A stretch of DNA of 5,532 nucleotides from Akkermansiaceae bacterium UBA985. GTDB taxonomy: Bacteria; Verrucomicrobiota; Verrucomicrobiia; Verrucomicrobiales; Akkermansiaceae. The position numbers were made by a program, and so were the translations under genes. The notes beneath the pieces were generated by a model. It had not been told where the DNA came from. It saw nothing but the letters and a program-made list of their open reading frames with translations, and did no database searches. Shown here piece by piece: positions 4,090 through 5,532 of this stretch (position 1 is its first letter; every line of letters begins with the position of its first letter). Where the stretch lies: contig DBBL01000065.1 in NCBI GenBank assembly GCA_002292185.1, forward strand, positions 9,666 through 15,197, written 5' to 3'.

Positions 4090-5532
4090 TTACTCAGGCT
4101 GGAGAGCCTTATCCTTGACCGTGCTCTGTATGCGGAGGTCGCGGAGTTGCAAGGCATCAACAGGTGAGGGCGATGATGACATGATGTCCATTCCCTTGTT
4201 GTTTTTAGGGAAGGCGATCACTTCACGTATGGAGGATTCTCCACAGACCAGCATAGCGAGTCGATCAAGACCTAGAGCAATGCCGCCGTGCGGTGGAGCG
4301 CCGAATTTGAAGGCGTCGAGGATATGCCCGAACATGCTTTGCTTCTCTTCTTCGGTAACACCGAGAGCTGTGAACATGGCTGATTGAAGGGCTGCTTCAT
4401 GGATACGGATAGAGCCGCCACCGAGTTCATAACCGTTGAGAACGACGTCATAAGCTTGGGCGCGGAGACCTGCGTAACGTTGACTCTCGTCCTCGAGCTC
4501 GGCGGTGGTGCCGGCAATGAGCTTGGCTTCATCTTCAGGAATGGGGCGCGTGAAGGGGTGGTGAACGGCGTTCCACTTTCCTTCTTCCTCATCATAACCA
4601 AGAAGAGGGAATTCGGTGACCCATAGGAAATTGAGCTCGGTATTATCTTCAAGGATGTTTTGTAAATCTGCACAGCAAAGACGAATTCGGCCGAGAACCT
4701 CGCACACGGATTCCCACTCGCCTGCGCCAAAGAGGATTAAGTCACCAGGCTCGATATTGAGTTTTTCACGTAGGGCTTCGACTTCATCATCTGTCATGCG
4801 TTTGACAAAGGGAGAGCGCCACGTGGAGCGGTCTTCATCACGTGCTTGGATGTAGGCGAGCCCCTTGGAGCCGGCCTCGATAGCCGTTTGAGTGAGTTTT
4901 TCAATTTGGCCCTGAGAGGCACCAGCAAATCCTTTGGCATTGATGGCCTTGACGACTCCGCCATTGGCGATGGCGCCAGAGAAGACGCGGAATTCGCAGT
5001 CCTTAAGTTCCTCTGAGAGTTCGGTGAGGTGATAGCCGAAGCGGCGATCCGGCTTGTCGGAGCCATAGGTGTTCATCGCCTCCTCGTGAGTGATGCGATC
5101 AAACTTTTCAGGGATGACGACATCCAGAGTGTCTTTGAAGACCTTGCCAAGTAGACCTTCGATGAGTTTGTGCATGTCATCAGGGGTAACAAAAGAAGCT
5201 TCGACATCAATTTGAGTAAATTCAGGCTGGCGGTCTGCTCTGAGATCTTCATCTCGGAAGCAGCGAGCAATTTGGAAATACTTTTCAATGCCACCACACA
5301 TCAGCAGCTGCTTGTATTGCTGTGGTGCCTGAGGCAGTGCGTAAAAGCTGCCGGGCTGCATGCGTGAAGGGACAAGAAAATCACGTGCGCCTTCTGGTGT
5401 CGACTTAGAGAGGATGGGGGTCTCAATCTCACAGAAGCCGTCAGCATCTAGAAAATTGCGTGTTGATTGCGTGATGCGGTGACGAAGGCGAAGGTTGCGG
5501 GTCATTCTCTCTCTGCGCAGATCAAGAAAGCG
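4090..5532 (-). CDS. aspS: Aspartyl-tRNA synthetase, N-terminus beyond the window
   Basis: AspS is a class II synthetase that charges tRNA-Asp with aspartate in the cytoplasm. The 480 codons in the window begin RFLDLRRERMTRNLRLRHR, the conserved start of the catalytic core. The ATG at 5505 is internal, not the true start, because the frame and homology continue through 5532. Motif 1 (DADGFCEIETPIL), motif 2 (FRDEDLRADRQPEF, about 5218-5259) and motif 3 (ALGLDRLAM) are intact, as are ALPQAPQQYKQLLM, HHPFTRP and GYELGGGSIRIH near the aspartate/ATP pocket. The bacterial GAD insertion domain is present (about GAIANGGVVKAINAKGFAGA to GDLILFGAGEW). Missing is roughly 110-120 residues with the OB-fold anticodon-binding domain, so whether the enzyme is discriminating (Asp only) cannot be judged. 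It is convergent with the HemF-like gene: stop codons are 12 nt apart and no classical terminator lies between. Confidence 0.97.
   Translation of the reverse strand, partial: RFLDLRRERMTRNLRLRHRITQSTRNFLDADGFCEIETPILSKSTPEGARDFLVPSRMQPGSFYALPQAPQQYKQLLMCGGIEKYFQIARCFRDEDLRADRQPEFTQIDVEASFVTPDDMHKLIEGLLGKVFKDTLDVVIPEKFDRITHEEAMNTYGSDKPDRRFGYHLTELSEELKDCEFRVFSGAIANGGVVKAINAKGFAGASQGQIEKLTQTAIEAGSKGLAYIQARDEDRSTWRSPFVKRMTDDEVEALREKLNIEPGDLILFGAGEWESVCEVLGRIRLCCADLQNILEDNTELNFLWVTEFPLLGYDEEEGKWNAVHHPFTRPIPEDEAKLIAGTTAELEDESQRYAGLRAQAYDVVLNGYELGGGSIRIHEAALQSAMFTALGVTEEEKQSMFGHILDAFKFGAPPHGGIALGLDRLAMLVCGESSIREVIAFPKNNKGMDIMSSSPSPVDALQLRDLRIQSTVKDKALQPE

Noticed and set aside
4074..4093. Hairpin GTAATC...GATTAC spanning both stop codons of the convergent HemF-like and aspS genes
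   Set aside because: Only a 6-bp AT-rich stem with an 8-nt loop and no T-run on either strand; too weak to call a bidirectional terminator.

Overview
The window looks like a chromosomal segment of a Verrucomicrobiota-type bacterium (PVC superphylum). This is an inference. It rests on a small exported protein of a kind I associate with PVC genomes, on the near absence of Shine-Dalgarno sequences in front of clear genes, and on scpB followed by a chorismate mutase gene. No rRNA or other definitive marker is present, so the assignment is provisional.

Left part (1-2160), all on the minus strand, so reading right to left. A short alanine-rich lipoprotein gene (1773-2159) ends in a strong intrinsic terminator. 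Next comes a small secreted secretin-N-like protein (1145-1606), also closed by a strong terminator. Then scpB (127-930), encoding the condensin accessory protein, is followed 30 nt later by the first 32 codons of an AroQ-type chorismate mutase gene, probably the bifunctional pheA, which runs off the left edge. The lipoprotein and secretin-N-like genes appear to be single-gene transcription units; scpB and pheA probably share a transcript.

Middle (2160-3015) is non-coding. It holds an operator-like set of three ACAAGT half-sites, a complete tRNA-Pro(UGG) with encoded CCA (2428-2504), and about 400 bp of unusual structured repeats. The 3' end of the tRNA gene recurs twice exactly (at +179 and then +228 bp) and once in degenerate form. 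Between the copies lie three hairpins with 9-bp stems of differing sequence and an identical GGAGGA loop, a 46/47-bp direct repeat and several other hairpins. The organisation resembles the 178-bp tRNA-tail repeats of the E. coli tyrT locus (rtT RNA) and is the most interesting part of the window.

Right part. A divergent HemF-family gene (3016-4077, plus strand) keeps the overall fold signatures of oxygen-dependent coproporphyrinogen III oxidase but lacks several of its most conserved residues. It converges, with a 12-nt gap, on aspS (minus strand), the aspartyl-tRNA synthetase gene. The N-terminal anticodon-binding domain of aspS lies beyond the right edge.
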